The notes below the pieces were generated by a model that had not been told where the DNA came from, searched no databases, and was given only the letters and a program-made list of their open reading frames with translations. Positions 9,271 through 18,362 of a stretch of DNA of 50,556 bases are shown one piece after another; position 1 is the first letter of the stretch; every line of letters starts with the position of its first letter. Made by a program: the position numbers and the translations under genes. The DNA is from an uncultured Prevotella sp. (GTDB lineage Bacteria; Bacteroidota; Bacteroidia; Bacteroidales; Bacteroidaceae), in NCBI GenBank assembly GCA_944319795.1, contig CALUFA010000017.1, positions 1 to 50,556 on the forward strand. The letters are read 5' to 3'.

Positions 9271-9738
9271 TTACTTGAAGCTGATAAGGTATTTCGTATA
9301 TTTCACGTCGTCCATGCCGAACGTCTTGTCCACGTCCTCGACCACGGGGCGCTTCGCCCCCTCCTTCTTCACCTTCTCCTTTACGGTTATGGTGAAGTCG
9401 CGGCCGGCTACGCTCTTGAGCACTCCGCGGTGCTTCTTGCCCGAGGCGTCGAGCACCTCGACGTCCTTGCCGATGTAGTTCACATACTGCTGCTCAACCT
9501 TGAACGGCTGCCCAAGCCCGGCGCTGCCCACTTCAAGCTCGTAGTCCTCCTCGTCGCGGCTCAGATGGTCCTCTATGTAGCGGCTCAGCTGCACGCAGTC
9601 CTCAATCCAAACGCCGTCGGCGTGGTCGATCTCAACGACAATCTTGTCATCGGGGCTGATCTCGACGTCAACCAAAAAATACTCCTTGTCCTTCAGCCAC
9701 TCTTCAACTAAACTTCTAACTACGTTTTTGTCTATCAT
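9271..9738 (-). CDS. rimP: Ribosome maturation factor RimP
   Basis: 155 aa, the usual family length. RimP helps mature the 30S subunit. The N-terminal domain (about 1-85) carries the family features EIDHADGVWIEDCVQLSRYI and YELEVGSAGLGQPF; the C-terminal SH3-like domain follows. It is the first gene of rimP-nusA-infB and is preceded by a promoter at 9802-9833 and a terminator-like leader hairpin at 9758-9788. The start codon has no Shine-Dalgarno site but an A/T-rich upstream region, as is common in Bacteroidota. Confidence 0.96.
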   Translation of the reverse strand: MIDKNVVRSLVEEWLKDKEYFLVDVEISPDDKIVVEIDHADGVWIEDCVQLSRYIEDHLSRDEEDYELEVGSAGLGQPFKVEQQYVNYIGKDVEVLDASGKKHRGVLKSVAGRDFTITVKEKVKKEGAKRPVVEDVDKTFGMDDVKYTKYLISFK

Positions 9739-9747
9739 AAACGGGTA

Positions 9748-9788
9748 ATTAAAATAAAATGAGGAGCTTCACTCGAAAGCCCCTCATT
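9748..9788 (-). promoter_or_regulatory. Terminator-like leader hairpin (possible attenuator) of rimP-nusA-infB
   Basis: On the minus strand a stem of about 13 bp (AATGAGGGGCTTTC with GAAGCTCCTCATT, one G-U pair and one bulge) is followed by TTTATTTTAATT. It lies between the predicted start site (about 9796) and the rimP ATG (9738). A terminator shape there would have to be read through to express the operon. Attenuation by NusA is an inference. Confidence 0.6.
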
Positions 9789-9801
9789 CCACTGAACGCT
9801 G

Positions 9802-9833
9802 CAAAATTAACAATAAAATCGCAGACACGCAAA
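9802..9833 (-). promoter_or_regulatory. Promoter of rimP-nusA-infB
   Basis: On the minus strand TTTG (9830-9833), exactly 20 bp, then TAATTTTG (9802-9809). The leader would be about 58 nt. Confidence 0.75.
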
Positions 9834-9890
9834 TATTTGCCCGTTTTTTATAAGAAATGTAACAAATTTCGTATAAAACGGCCGAAGATT

Positions 9891-10030
9891 CGCCGAAGGC
9901 AGCCTTCCGCAACGCAAAAGGCAACCTTTTACGCTCCGAAAGGCAGCCTTTTACACTCCAAAAGACCGCCTTTTACAACGCAAAAGACGGCCTTTTACAA
10001 CACGCTGGCTACCAGCACGTTACGCAACCG
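9891..10030. repeat. 22-bp tandem palindromic repeat cluster 2 (five units)
   Basis: Five exact 22-bp units at 9891, 9913, 9935, 9957 and 9979, then the head region (10001-10030) with CTGGCTACCAG and GTTAC. It lies in the divergent gap between rimP and susC. Confidence 0.85.
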
Positions 10031-10250
10031 CACGAAACCGGCCCGACCGGCACCGCCCTACGGCCCCAAGACAGCCGCCGAAACGCCGCCGCGGCGGCAA
10101 ACCCGAATAACGCACGCACAGCCGAAGCCGGCGCGAAACCGGCAGCCGGCACGGAACTACTTGGAAATGCGGAAGAAGCAAACACGGCGTACACGCTTTT
10201 TGAGAAAAGAACTTTGATTTTTGATAAAACAAAATATAATCCGTCCGCAC
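10031..10250. other. GC-rich intergenic stretch with no recognised gene
   Basis: Between cluster 2 and the susC promoter I see only a 14-bp palindrome GCCGCCGCGGCGGC near 10088. No convincing coding or RNA signature. Confidence 0.4.
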
Positions 10251-10251
10251 T

Positions 10252-10283
10252 ATTGCACATGAAACAAAAAAGGCTTACATTTG
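10252..10283 (+). promoter_or_regulatory. Candidate promoter of the SusC/SusD locus
   Basis: TATTG ending at 10255, a 20-bp spacer and TACATTTG (10276-10283). It implies an unusually long leader of about 270 nt before susC. The leader contains a 9-bp stem hairpin at 10479-10499 (GCAGGCGCA with TGCGCCTGC, 3-nt loop). Confidence 0.5.
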
Positions 10284-10558
10284 TAACATATTTTGAAAAC
10301 AGAGAGAACTTTACCGCTGAAATCCAAGCAATGCGCCCCTTATATATATTAAGGTGTAAAAAAAGGCATTGCGGCGAACCAGTCAAAAATCATGACCGAA
10401 ACCGAAGGCCGGGCCGACGGACCGGACTACTAACCGATTAGCTGAAAGAAAATACGAACACAGGAAAGGGGACACCACGCAGGCGCAGCGTGCGCCTGCG
10501 CAACCCTACGCCCTGCCCGATACGAATCTTCACCGATGCCATGTAAAAAATCTAACCA

Positions 10559-13500
10559 ATGAAAGTTATAAATATGGAAAAACAACGAACATTACCCACA
10601 ACGCGGACCCTCACCAAGGCGTCCGTCGCATTAGGATTGTCGGCATTGCTCTGCATGCCGGCCTATGCGTCGGCGGCCGGCGGCACCGCAGCCGGCATTC
10701 CGGCCCAGGCAGTACAGCAGGGACAGACCGTGAAAGGCCACGTAGTCGACGAGACGGGCGAGCCCATGATCGGCGTAACAGTGAAAGTGAAAGGCGGCAA
10801 GGCCGCCTCGGTGACCGACCTCGACGGCAACTTCCAAATAGCCGCCAAGCCCGGCGACGAATTGGAGCTGAGCTACGTGGGCTATAAGACCGCCACCGTG
10901 CGCGCAGGCTCTTCCGCACTGAACGTGACGATGCAACCCGACGTGGCAAGCCTCGAGGACGTTGTGGTGATAGGTTACGGTACGATGAAGCGCCGCGACC
11001 TCACCGGAGCCGTATCTTCGGTGAAGAGCGAAGACCTGCAGCTGCAACCCGTATCCAACGTAGTTGAAGCCCTGCAAGGCAAAGTAGCCGGTCTCGACAT
11101 CACCAAGGCCAGCGGACAGGCCGGAGCCGAAGTAACCATGCAGCTGCGCGGTACGCGCTCGTTCACGGCCAAGGGCGACCCGACGGTCATCATCGACGGC
11201 ATGCCCGGCAACCTCTCGACGCTCAACGCCAACGACATCGAGTCGATAGAAGTGCTTAAGGACGCCTCGTCGACCGCCGTCTACGGTTCGGCCGGCGCCA
11301 ACGGCGTAATCATCGTGACCACCAAGAGCGGCAAGGAGGGCAAGGCCAAGGTGAACTTCAACGCATACGTCGGAGTCAACGGCTGGTCTGAAGTGCCCGA
11401 AGTGTACGACGCCGAAGGCTTCTTCAACCTCAAGAAACTGGCACAACAGGAGGCCGGAGCCTACATCGACGACCAAAGCGTGCTCGGAGCCACGAGCCTT
11501 TGGGAAGCCTACCAGCGCGGCGAGTCGATAAATTGGGGCGACGAACTGCTCAAGACCGGCATCATCCAGAACTACTCGGTATCGGTCAGCGGAGGAACGG
11601 AAAAGACCAAGGCCTACATGTCGCTCAACTTCACCGACGAGCAAGGACAGTATGAGAACGACGACTACAAGGTTTACTCGACCAACATCCGCGTAGACCA
11701 CCAAGTCAACAAATGGCTTTCTACCGGAGTGAACATGCAGGGCAGCTACGTCTACCGCAACCGCGCATACGCGCACCTCGACCGCGGACTGCGCCAAAAC
11801 CCCATCGGACGCCTATACGACGACGAGGGCAACCGCACGATAGAAACGGTTGAAGGCACGGGCAACTACAACCTGTTGCTCAACACCAAGAGCAACTACC
11901 GCGACAACGACCAGATTACGCGCATATACGTCAACCCGTACATCCGCGTCACCCCGTTCAAGGGATTCACCTGGGAGAGCCGCCTCAACGCCTCGCTCGT
12001 CTTCAACAAGCGCAACCGCTTCAACGGCATCGGCTCGTGGAGGTACTACAACGACAACGGAGCCGGCACCACGGGCACCAACGCCAGCGTCAACGCACAA
12101 GTCGAACAGACCAATACTACCAACTACAAGTGGGAGAACATCCTCACCTACAACTTCGACATCAACGACGACCACGAGTTCACCATCACAGGCGTCACCT
12201 CGTGGAACCACAACCGCCAGGAGTACACCTACGCCTACGCCAACAACTTCTCGACAAACACCTACCTCTGGCACAAGCTCGACGCCGGCCAGAACCAGCA
12301 GGTGCAGTCAAGCTACCTCATGTCCAAGGGCATGGGGCTCGTAGGCCGTATCAACTACTCTTACAAGGGCAAGTACCTCGCGTCGGCATCAGTACGCCAC
12401 GACGGATCATCGCGCCTGGCCAAGGAAAACCAGTGGGACACGTTCCCCGCATTCTCACTCGGATGGCGAATCTCCGAAGAGAAATTCATGGAAGGCACTC
12501 GCTCATGGCTCGACAACCTTAAGATACGCGGCGGATGGGGTATCACCGGTACCGCCTCGATAGCCGAGTACTCAAGCGTTTCGCTGCTCGAGCAAAGCTA
12601 CTACACGCTCGGACTGACACAGCTCCCGTCGTACAAGTTCAGCCAAAACGTAGCCAACGCAATGCTCGGCTGGGAAAAGTCTAAGAACACCAACATCGGT
12701 CTTGACGCCAGCTTCTTCGGCGGACGCATCGACCTCGCCCTCGACTGGTACTACACCAAGACCGAGGACATCATCTGGTCGCGCGCCCTTCCCATCACAA
12801 ACGGAGGCTACAACTCTGAAACATACTACAATACCAACATGAACCTCGCCGAGACCAAGACCTCGGGACTCGAGCTGCAGCTCAACACACGCAACATCGT
12901 CACCAAGGACTTCACCTGGACCTCGAACCTCACGTTCACTTGGAACAAGGAGGAAATCACGCGCCTCGCCTACGACGACGCCGAGTATATATCGAACGGC
13001 GACAACGGTCTCGTGCTCATGAAGGGCGAACCCGTCAACTCATGGTACCACTACAAACTCGACGGAGTATGGAAAACGTCAGAAGCCGCCGACGCAGCAG
13101 TGTTCCAAGCTGAGCCTGGCGACCTTAAGATCGACGTCCCCGGAATGATCCACGTCAGCGAAGGCGTTTACGAGAAATGGGTCGAGGACGAGAACGGCAA
13201 CATGGTTAAGAACACCTACACAGCCGACAACCAGTACGTGATAAGCGGCGACGACTACCAAGTGCTCGGCCACCGCAACCCCGACTGGACGATGGGCTTC
13301 AAGAACACGTTCACATACAAGAACTTCGACCTCAGCATCTACCTCTACTGGCGTTGGGGACAGACCATCAAGTACGACATGCTCGCCGACTACAACCCGA
13401 CCGTAAACAGCAACTTCCCGACGTACTTCGACTTCTGGACGAAGGAGACCGGCGACCAGAACCACTACTTCCCGGCGCTCAACTCCAACAAGGACATCAC

Positions 13501-13759
13501 GCAATACACGGGCTACTACGCCCTGAGCTACGTCGACGGCTCGTTCTTCAAGATAAAGAACATCACCCTCGGCTACACCCTTCCGCAGAAGTGGGGTAAG
13601 AAGATAGGCATCGAGAACCTGCGCGTCTACACCACGATCACCAACCCGCTCGTAATACAGAAGAGCGGCCTGCTGAAGAACTACGACCCCGAGATGAACG
13701 GAAGTCTCGACTACCCGCTCACCAAGCAGTTCGTATTCGGCGTGAACCTGACATTCTAA
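10559..13759 (+). CDS. SusC-like TonB-dependent outer-membrane transporter
   Basis: 1066 aa, typical length for the family. An N-terminal signal region (about 1-40) is followed by a carboxypeptidase-regulatory-like domain (about 55-130; VKGHVVDETGEPMIGVTVKV), a TonB-box/plug start (VVVIGYGTMKRRDLTGAV, about 135-152), the plug with DGMPG and SAGANGVIIVTTKSG, and a long beta-barrel ending FVFGVNLTF. SusC proteins import oligosaccharides through the outer membrane with TonB energy, closed by a SusD lid. The SusD gene follows, and the pectin-degrading enzyme downstream suggests homogalacturonan fragments as substrate (inference). An in-frame ATG at 10574 (MEKQRT) is an equally good start. A long structured leader precedes the gene. 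Confidence 0.95.
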   Translation: MKVINMEKQRTLPTTRTLTKASVALGLSALLCMPAYASAAGGTAAGIPAQAVQQGQTVKGHVVDETGEPMIGVTVKVKGGKAASVTDLDGNFQIAAKPGDELELSYVGYKTATVRAGSSALNVTMQPDVASLEDVVVIGYGTMKRRDLTGAVSSVKSEDLQLQPVSNVVEALQGKVAGLDITKASGQAGAEVTMQLRGTRSFTAKGDPTVIIDGMPGNLSTLNANDIESIEVLKDASSTAVYGSAGANGVIIVTTKSGKEGKAKVNFNAYVGVNGWSEVPEVYDAEGFFNLKKLAQQEAGAYIDDQSVLGATSLWEAYQRGESINWGDELLKTGIIQNYSVSVSGGTEKTKAYMSLNFTDEQGQYENDDYKVYSTNIRVDHQVNKWLSTGVNMQGSYVYRNRAYAHLDRGLRQNPIGRLYDDEGNRTIETVEGTGNYNLLLNTKSNYRDNDQITRIYVNPYIRVTPFKGFTWESRLNASLVFNKRNRFNGIGSWRYYNDNGAGTTGTNASVNAQVEQTNTTNYKWENILTYNFDINDDHEFTITGVTSWNHNRQEYTYAYANNFSTNTYLWHKLDAGQNQQVQSSYLMSKGMGLVGRINYSYKGKYLASASVRHDGSSRLAKENQWDTFPAFSLGWRISEEKFMEGTRSWLDNLKIRGGWGITGTASIAEYSSVSLLEQSYYTLGLTQLPSYKFSQNVANAMLGWEKSKNTNIGLDASFFGGRIDLALDWYYTKTEDIIWSRALPITNGGYNSETYYNTNMNLAETKTSGLELQLNTRNIVTKDFTWTSNLTFTWNKEEITRLAYDDAEYISNGDNGLVLMKGEPVNSWYHYKLDGVWKTSEAADAAVFQAEPGDLKIDVPGMIHVSEGVYEKWVEDENGNMVKNTYTADNQYVISGDDYQVLGHRNPDWTMGFKNTFTYKNFDLSIYLYWRWGQTIKYDMLADYNPTVNSNFPTYFDFWTKETGDQNHYFPALNSNKDITQYTGYYALSYVDGSFFKIKNITLGYTLPQKWGKKIGIENLRVYTTITNPLVIQKSGLLKNYDPEMNGSLDYPLTKQFVFGVNLTF

Positions 13760-13850
13760 TAAAGGTAAAAAAGTGAAAAGGTAAAAGGTGGAAGACAAAA
13801 CGTCTTACCGCAAAACCTTACAACCCAACAACCGTAAAACCGAAAAATAT

Positions 13851-15827
13851 ATGAAAACAAGAAAAATATTATACATGTCGGCGCTGCTTGCCGGCACGTT
13901 GAGCCTCGCATCATGCGAGCTTGACGAGTTCAACCCGTCCGGCGGCGACGCCAACATCGAGAACTTCGATGCATGGGAAGGACTTGAGACATACTGCTAT
14001 TCGCCGCTGGCCGAGCAGCTTTACTCGGTCTACGACTTCCTGTCGGTGGCCGAAGGCGGCACCGACCTGTGGCTGACTCCCGGTGGGAACAAGGACTACG
14101 CACGCCAACTTATCTACTACGAGGGGCTTACCACCAACACTAACGCCGTAAACAAGCTGTTCAAGCAGGCATATTCGTGCATAGCGTCGTGCAACGCCGT
14201 AATCAACAACGCCGACAAAGCACAAGGCGGAAGCGAAGAGGCGAAGAAGATACTCGTGGCAGAGGCGAAGACGCTGCGCGCATTCTATAACCTGCTGCTC
14301 GTAACTTACTACGGCCCGGTGACGCTGAGCCAAGAGGACATCAGCCTCGGCGTAATCAACACCACGCCCGAACGTAACACGGTGGAAGAGTTCTACACGT
14401 CGATAACCACCGACTTGAAGGAAGCCGCCGCCGACCTTGACGTGCAGCCGTACCAAGGCAACTACGCCCGCGTAACCAAGAAGACGGCCTACGGCCTATT
14501 GGCCCGCGCCTACGCACAGGGCGCCGGCGAGGGTCTGACCGAGGACGGCGTAAGCTACTGGCAGAAGGCGCGCGAGACGGCCGAGTACATCATCGAGAAC
14601 AAGGAAAGCCTGAACGTCTACCTCTATGACGACGTGGCCGACTTGTGGGCGCAGGCCAACAACCGCAACAACAAGGAGGCCCTGTTCATCGTATCAGGAC
14701 GCGACGCCAACAGCGCATCATACAACTATGTGAACTACAACAACAACCTGTTCATGTACACGATGTGCAACCCGTACAAATGTCCCGAGATTTACACTAA
14801 GGCCGACAACCAGAACTACTACCTCGGCCGTGTAAACACAAACTCATTTGCGCCTACCAAGTACGCAATCGACGTATTCGACGCATCATGGGACAAGCGT
14901 TACGAGAACACGTTCATGACAGCCTTCGGCCTATTCTCAATGAACGATGCAGGCTGGGTGGGCCCGTATAGTAGATGTACAGTTACCATCACTCCGCCGG
15001 TACAAAAGAAGTACGGCATTGGAGAGCAGTTCCTCGGCAAGATGATCTATCCCTACCTCGACATCAGCGTCGCTGAGACGAGCATAAGCATCAACCAGTA
15101 TTACCCCACGGGCGTATGGGCCAAGGGCGACCACAGCGGCAACACAGCCAACCTGATAACCGACGTGAAGAACCCTTACGTCATAGATTATCCCGTGGCA
15201 GTTGACGACGACCGATTCTGCATCGTGCTCTCGAAGGATTACAAGACGGCCGACGAGAAGAAGCAAAGCATCTACTTCACCGTCAACATCGACGATTTGT
15301 TCGACGGAGACCAGTACAAGGAGGGCCAGTTCGACGGCACAAACTCTTACATGCTGTATCCTTCGCTCATCAAGTTCAACTGGTGTTACAACGGCTCTTG
15401 GACAGACAACCTGCAGCGTAAGACGGGCGACATGATGGTTATGCGCACCGCCGAGGTTTACCTCATCGCAGCAGAGGCATGCCAGAAGCTCGGAGACGCC
15501 GCCGGAGCAGCCAAGTACCTGAAGCCGCTGCGCGACCGCGCCGCACGCCAAGGCACCTCGGCTCCCGCCCTTGACAACCCGACGGAGGACGACATCCTCG
15601 ACGAGTACGCACGCGAGATGGCCGGCGAGTTCACACGCTGGGCGTTGCTTAAGCGCCACAACAAGCTCGGCGAGCGCCTGAAGAAGTACAACTCGCGCGC
15701 AGCGCAATACTTCAACGAGAGTGTCCACACTTACCGTCCTATCTCTTACGACTTCCTCCAGCAGATAGAGAACGCCGACGGCTACGGCGACAACGGCTAC
15801 GGCACCACGCCAACTAAGGGCTACTAA
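13851..15827 (+). CDS. SusD-like surface glycan-binding lipoprotein
   Basis: 658 aa from the ATG at 13851, chosen because it opens directly into a lipoprotein signal (MKTRKILYMSALLAGTLSL then ASC with lipobox Cys at about 22). An ATG 63 nt upstream would add a polar, non-signal extension and is rejected. The body has the SusD/RagB helical TPR-like fold: KTAYGLLARAYAQG (about 210-225) and, near the end, the family-typical MVMRTAEVYLIAAEACQKLG and GEFTRWALLKRHNKL. SusD binds glycan on the cell surface and hands it to SusC. It follows susC by about 90 nt, including a short GTAAAAAG array, so the two are probably cotranscribed. Confidence 0.94.
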   Translation: MKTRKILYMSALLAGTLSLASCELDEFNPSGGDANIENFDAWEGLETYCYSPLAEQLYSVYDFLSVAEGGTDLWLTPGGNKDYARQLIYYEGLTTNTNAVNKLFKQAYSCIASCNAVINNADKAQGGSEEAKKILVAEAKTLRAFYNLLLVTYYGPVTLSQEDISLGVINTTPERNTVEEFYTSITTDLKEAAADLDVQPYQGNYARVTKKTAYGLLARAYAQGAGEGLTEDGVSYWQKARETAEYIIENKESLNVYLYDDVADLWAQANNRNNKEALFIVSGRDANSASYNYVNYNNNLFMYTMCNPYKCPEIYTKADNQNYYLGRVNTNSFAPTKYAIDVFDASWDKRYENTFMTAFGLFSMNDAGWVGPYSRCTVTITPPVQKKYGIGEQFLGKMIYPYLDISVAETSISINQYYPTGVWAKGDHSGNTANLITDVKNPYVIDYPVAVDDDRFCIVLSKDYKTADEKKQSIYFTVNIDDLFDGDQYKEGQFDGTNSYMLYPSLIKFNWCYNGSWTDNLQRKTGDMMVMRTAEVYLIAAEACQKLGDAAGAAKYLKPLRDRAARQGTSAPALDNPTEDDILDEYAREMAGEFTRWALLKRHNKLGERLKKYNSRAAQYFNESVHTYRPISYDFLQQIENADGYGDNGYGTTPTKGY

Positions 15828-15978
15828 AGAAAAGCGGGAAGGTAAGAAAGCGATAAATTAAGACAATCTACCACACTTTAGAGACAATTATTTAACGACG
15901 ACAAAGCCGGCGCCGCAACAGGCGCAACCGCACTGGGCGGCGCCGGCGCTAACATTACAAACTAAAAACAGAAAGATT

Positions 15979-17370
15979 ATGAAAAAACTTTTCTTCACGG
16001 CTGCAATCTTGACAGCATCGGTAGCCGGCGTGAACGCCGACACTAAAATGCCCATCCCAACTGTGGAAGAGGCACAGGCCAACGGCTGGGAGGCTCTTTG
16101 GGGCGACTACCAGTACGGATACGTAATGCCCGAGAACTACGTGCTCGTTGACAACGAGGAGGTAACGATCAACCTGAACCGCGCCGCCAACGTGGCAACC
16201 ACTTGCCAAGTGAAAGACTACAGCATCAACCTGCAGATGGGTTCGTCGCTCGGGCGCGAAAGCAACGCTGCCCAATACACGCTCGACGGACTTTACGCAA
16301 CCATGAAGCAGCCCTACGCTATCCTGACGCTTACGCCGAAGATGAACGGCAAGATAAGCTACACTTACTGCCGAGGCAAGAACAGCAACGCAACCATGTA
16401 CGTATGGGACACGAGCGCGCAAGACGGCGTAGGAGCATACATCTCCGCCAACAGCGCATTCTTCGACGAGGGCGAGGACGGCATGTACGACCCAATCGCA
16501 CACACGGTGACCGTCAACGTGCGCGCAGGACACGCATATTGGATATTCTGCTCTGACGAGGGTGCCAACGCTGACTTCTACGGACTCACGTTCGTGCCCT
16601 ACTCGAGCGATAACTACGTAACCAAGGCCACGGGCGCTACGGAGATGAAAATCCCGACGGTGGAAGAGGCGCAGGCCAACGGCTGGGAGGCTCTTTGGGG
16701 CGACTACCAGTACGGATACGTAATGCCCGAGAACCATGTGCTCGTTGACAACGACGACATTAACCTTCAGCTCAACCGCGCCGCCAACGTAGCCACGACG
16801 TGCCAAGTGAAAGACTACAGCATCAACCTGCAGATGGGTTCGTCGCTCGGACGCGAAAGCAACGCTCCCCAATACACGCTCGACGGACTTTACGCCACTA
16901 TGAAGCAGCCCTACGCAATACTGACGCTTACTCCGAAAAAGAACGGTAAGATAAGCTACACTTACTGCCGAGGCAAGAACAGCAACGCAACCATGTACGT
17001 ATGGGATACGAGTGCGCAAGACGGCGTAGGAGCATACATCTCCGCCAACAGCGCATTCTTCGACGAGGGCGAGGACGGCATGTACGACCCAATCGCACAC
17101 ACGGTGACCGTCAACGTGCGCGCAGGACACGCATATTGGATATTCTGCTCTGACGAGGGTGCCAACGCTGACTTCTACGGACTGGCGTTCACCCCGTATT
17201 CAGACGCCAACTACGGCACTACCGGCATCGAGAACATTGTAACAAGCACAGTGGCAACCCCGGCAGACGGCAAGATCTACACCGTCGACGGCCGCTACGT
17301 AGGCAAAGAGAAGGCCAACCTCGGCAAGGGCCTCTACATCATGAACGGCAAGAAGTTCGTAGTGAAATAA
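15979..17370 (+). CDS. Exported protein with two near-identical 199-residue repeats
   Basis: 463 aa: signal peptide (1-20, ending GVNA), then two copies of one domain starting at residues 24 (MPIPTVEEAQANGWEA) and 223 (MKIPTVEEAQANGWEA), then a T9SS-type tail (GKIYTVDGRYVG ... KGLYIMNGKKFVVK). The DNA period is exactly 597 bp with no indel from about 16048 to 17190, and long stretches are nearly identical, so the duplication is recent or kept uniform by gene conversion. I do not recognise the domain. Position just after susC/susD suggests a surface glycan-binding (SusE/F-like) role, but that is inference; it lacks a lipobox. Repeat cluster 3 follows immediately and may terminate transcription. 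Confidence 0.88.
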   Translation: MKKLFFTAAILTASVAGVNADTKMPIPTVEEAQANGWEALWGDYQYGYVMPENYVLVDNEEVTINLNRAANVATTCQVKDYSINLQMGSSLGRESNAAQYTLDGLYATMKQPYAILTLTPKMNGKISYTYCRGKNSNATMYVWDTSAQDGVGAYISANSAFFDEGEDGMYDPIAHTVTVNVRAGHAYWIFCSDEGANADFYGLTFVPYSSDNYVTKATGATEMKIPTVEEAQANGWEALWGDYQYGYVMPENHVLVDNDDINLQLNRAANVATTCQVKDYSINLQMGSSLGRESNAPQYTLDGLYATMKQPYAILTLTPKKNGKISYTYCRGKNSNATMYVWDTSAQDGVGAYISANSAFFDEGEDGMYDPIAHTVTVNVRAGHAYWIFCSDEGANADFYGLAFTPYSDANYGTTGIENIVTSTVATPADGKIYTVDGRYVGKEKANLGKGLYIMNGKKFVVK

Positions 17371-17387
17371 CCTATCCGGCTTACGAC

Positions 17388-17504
17388 GGTAACCCATAAG
17401 GCTACCTTTTACATGATAAAAGACAACCTTTCAGGCAATAAAAGGCCGCCTTTTGCAAGGCAAAAGGCGGCCTTTTGCGAAGCCTTTGGTTATCAGTGGG
17501 TTAC
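17388..17504. repeat. 22-bp tandem palindromic repeat cluster 3
   Basis: Four 22-bp units at 17393, 17415, 17437 and 17459, flanked by GGTAAC (17388) and GGGTTAC (to 17504). Units 3 and 4 pair perfectly over 17 bp (AAAAGGCCGCCTTTTGC with GCAAAAGGCGGCCTTTT, 3-nt loop): a strong bidirectional terminator-like hairpin 3' of the duplicated exported protein gene. Confidence 0.85.
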
Positions 17505-17589
17505 AATCAATTAAGAGAATAAAAGCAAAGATATGACGACATAGGATGCTGTTTTAACAAAAACAAAGTTCACATTAAGACTTTATTAT

Positions 17590-17620
17590 TTTGTATTACG
17601 CCTTATTTACATTATCTTTG
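17590..17620 (+). promoter_or_regulatory. Promoter of the PIN toxin-antitoxin pair
   Basis: TTTG (17590-17593), 19 bp, TATCTTTG (17613-17620), about 18 nt before the antitoxin ATG, so the leader is very short. Confidence 0.7.
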
Positions 17621-17637
17621 TTTTAAAAAACAATGGT

Positions 17638-17880
17638 ATGGAAACAATAGAATTGAAACGTTCCTTGTTGTCGACAATCTCCGAAATAGACGACAACAAT
17701 TCCGTTTTATTGGAAAAGCTGACAAAAGCTGTAAGGAAAATAATGCGCCAAAACGAAACGGCACGCGCTAAGGAAACGACCACGCCTTTCGTAGACAGCA
17801 TGAAAACAGGCATCAAACTGCCTGACAACTTGGACATAAAAGCAATACGCGACGAACACTTTAAGGAAAAATATTCATGA
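17638..17880 (+). CDS. Probable antitoxin of a PIN-domain toxin-antitoxin pair
   Basis: 80 aa, small and charged, with a helical N-terminal half (LSTISEIDDNNSVLLEKLTKAVRKIM) and a C-terminal tail rich in basic and acidic residues ending EHFKEKYS. No named DNA-binding fold is recognisable. The call rests on context: it overlaps the downstream PIN-domain gene by 4 nt (ATGA) and has its own promoter 18 nt upstream, the usual antitoxin-first order. Its AT-rich codon use contrasts with the GC-rich genes on both sides, which suggests later acquisition. The C-terminal half probably wraps the toxin (inference). Confidence 0.75.
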   Translation: METIELKRSLLSTISEIDDNNSVLLEKLTKAVRKIMRQNETARAKETTTPFVDSMKTGIKLPDNLDIKAIRDEHFKEKYS

Positions 17881-18284
17881 AAAAAGTTTTCATTGACACA
17901 AACGTGCTAATTGATTTCCTCGGCGAAAGGGAAACTTTCTACCAACCCGCAGCGTTAATTGCAAGCCGTGCCGACAGGAAAGAAATAGAGCTAATGGTGT
18001 CGTCCCTATCGTATGCAACGGCAAGTTACATCTTATCACGTTACAATCCTGTTGGAATAGTCATTGATAAAATGCGTAAGTTCGCAACGCTATGTACGAT
18101 AACAAGCATTGGGGCGGATACCGTTACAAAAGCGTTGTACTCGCCATTTAAAGATTTTGAGGACGCATTACAATTCAATTCCGCCCTTGAAGCCGGGGCT
18201 GAAATAATAATAACCCGCAACAAAAAAGATTTCACACAATCATCGCTACCGGTATTGACCCCTACAGAATATCTTGACACATGA
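17877..18284 (+). CDS. PIN-domain ribonuclease toxin (VapC-like)
   Basis: 135 aa, one PIN domain. Acidic metal-binding positions are visible: Asp7 in FIDTNVLIDFL at the N-terminus, and the C-terminal signature FEDALQFNSALEAGA followed by IITRNKKDF. PIN toxins cleave RNA with Mg2+/Mn2+ bound by these carboxylates. The start overlaps the antitoxin stop by 4 nt, indicating translational coupling. The pair lies inside the pectin locus, between an exported protein gene and the pectinase gene, and has lower GC than either. The RNA target is unknown. Confidence 0.88.
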   Translation: MKKVFIDTNVLIDFLGERETFYQPAALIASRADRKEIELMVSSLSYATASYILSRYNPVGIVIDKMRKFATLCTITSIGADTVTKALYSPFKDFEDALQFNSALEAGAEIIITRNKKDFTQSSLPVLTPTEYLDT

Positions 18285-18362
18285 CGGCAATTGCTTAACT
18301 AACGTCTATTGACCATACCCTACGAAAAAGATCAATAATACATAAAAAAACAAACAATTACT

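Noticed and set aside
9891-10000. CRISPR array
   Set aside because: The 22-bp units are contiguous with no spacers and no cas genes are nearby.
15955-17130. Minus-strand open frame opposite the duplicated exported protein
   Set aside because: It repeats itself only because the DNA beneath is duplicated; the plus-strand frame has signal peptide and T9SS tail.
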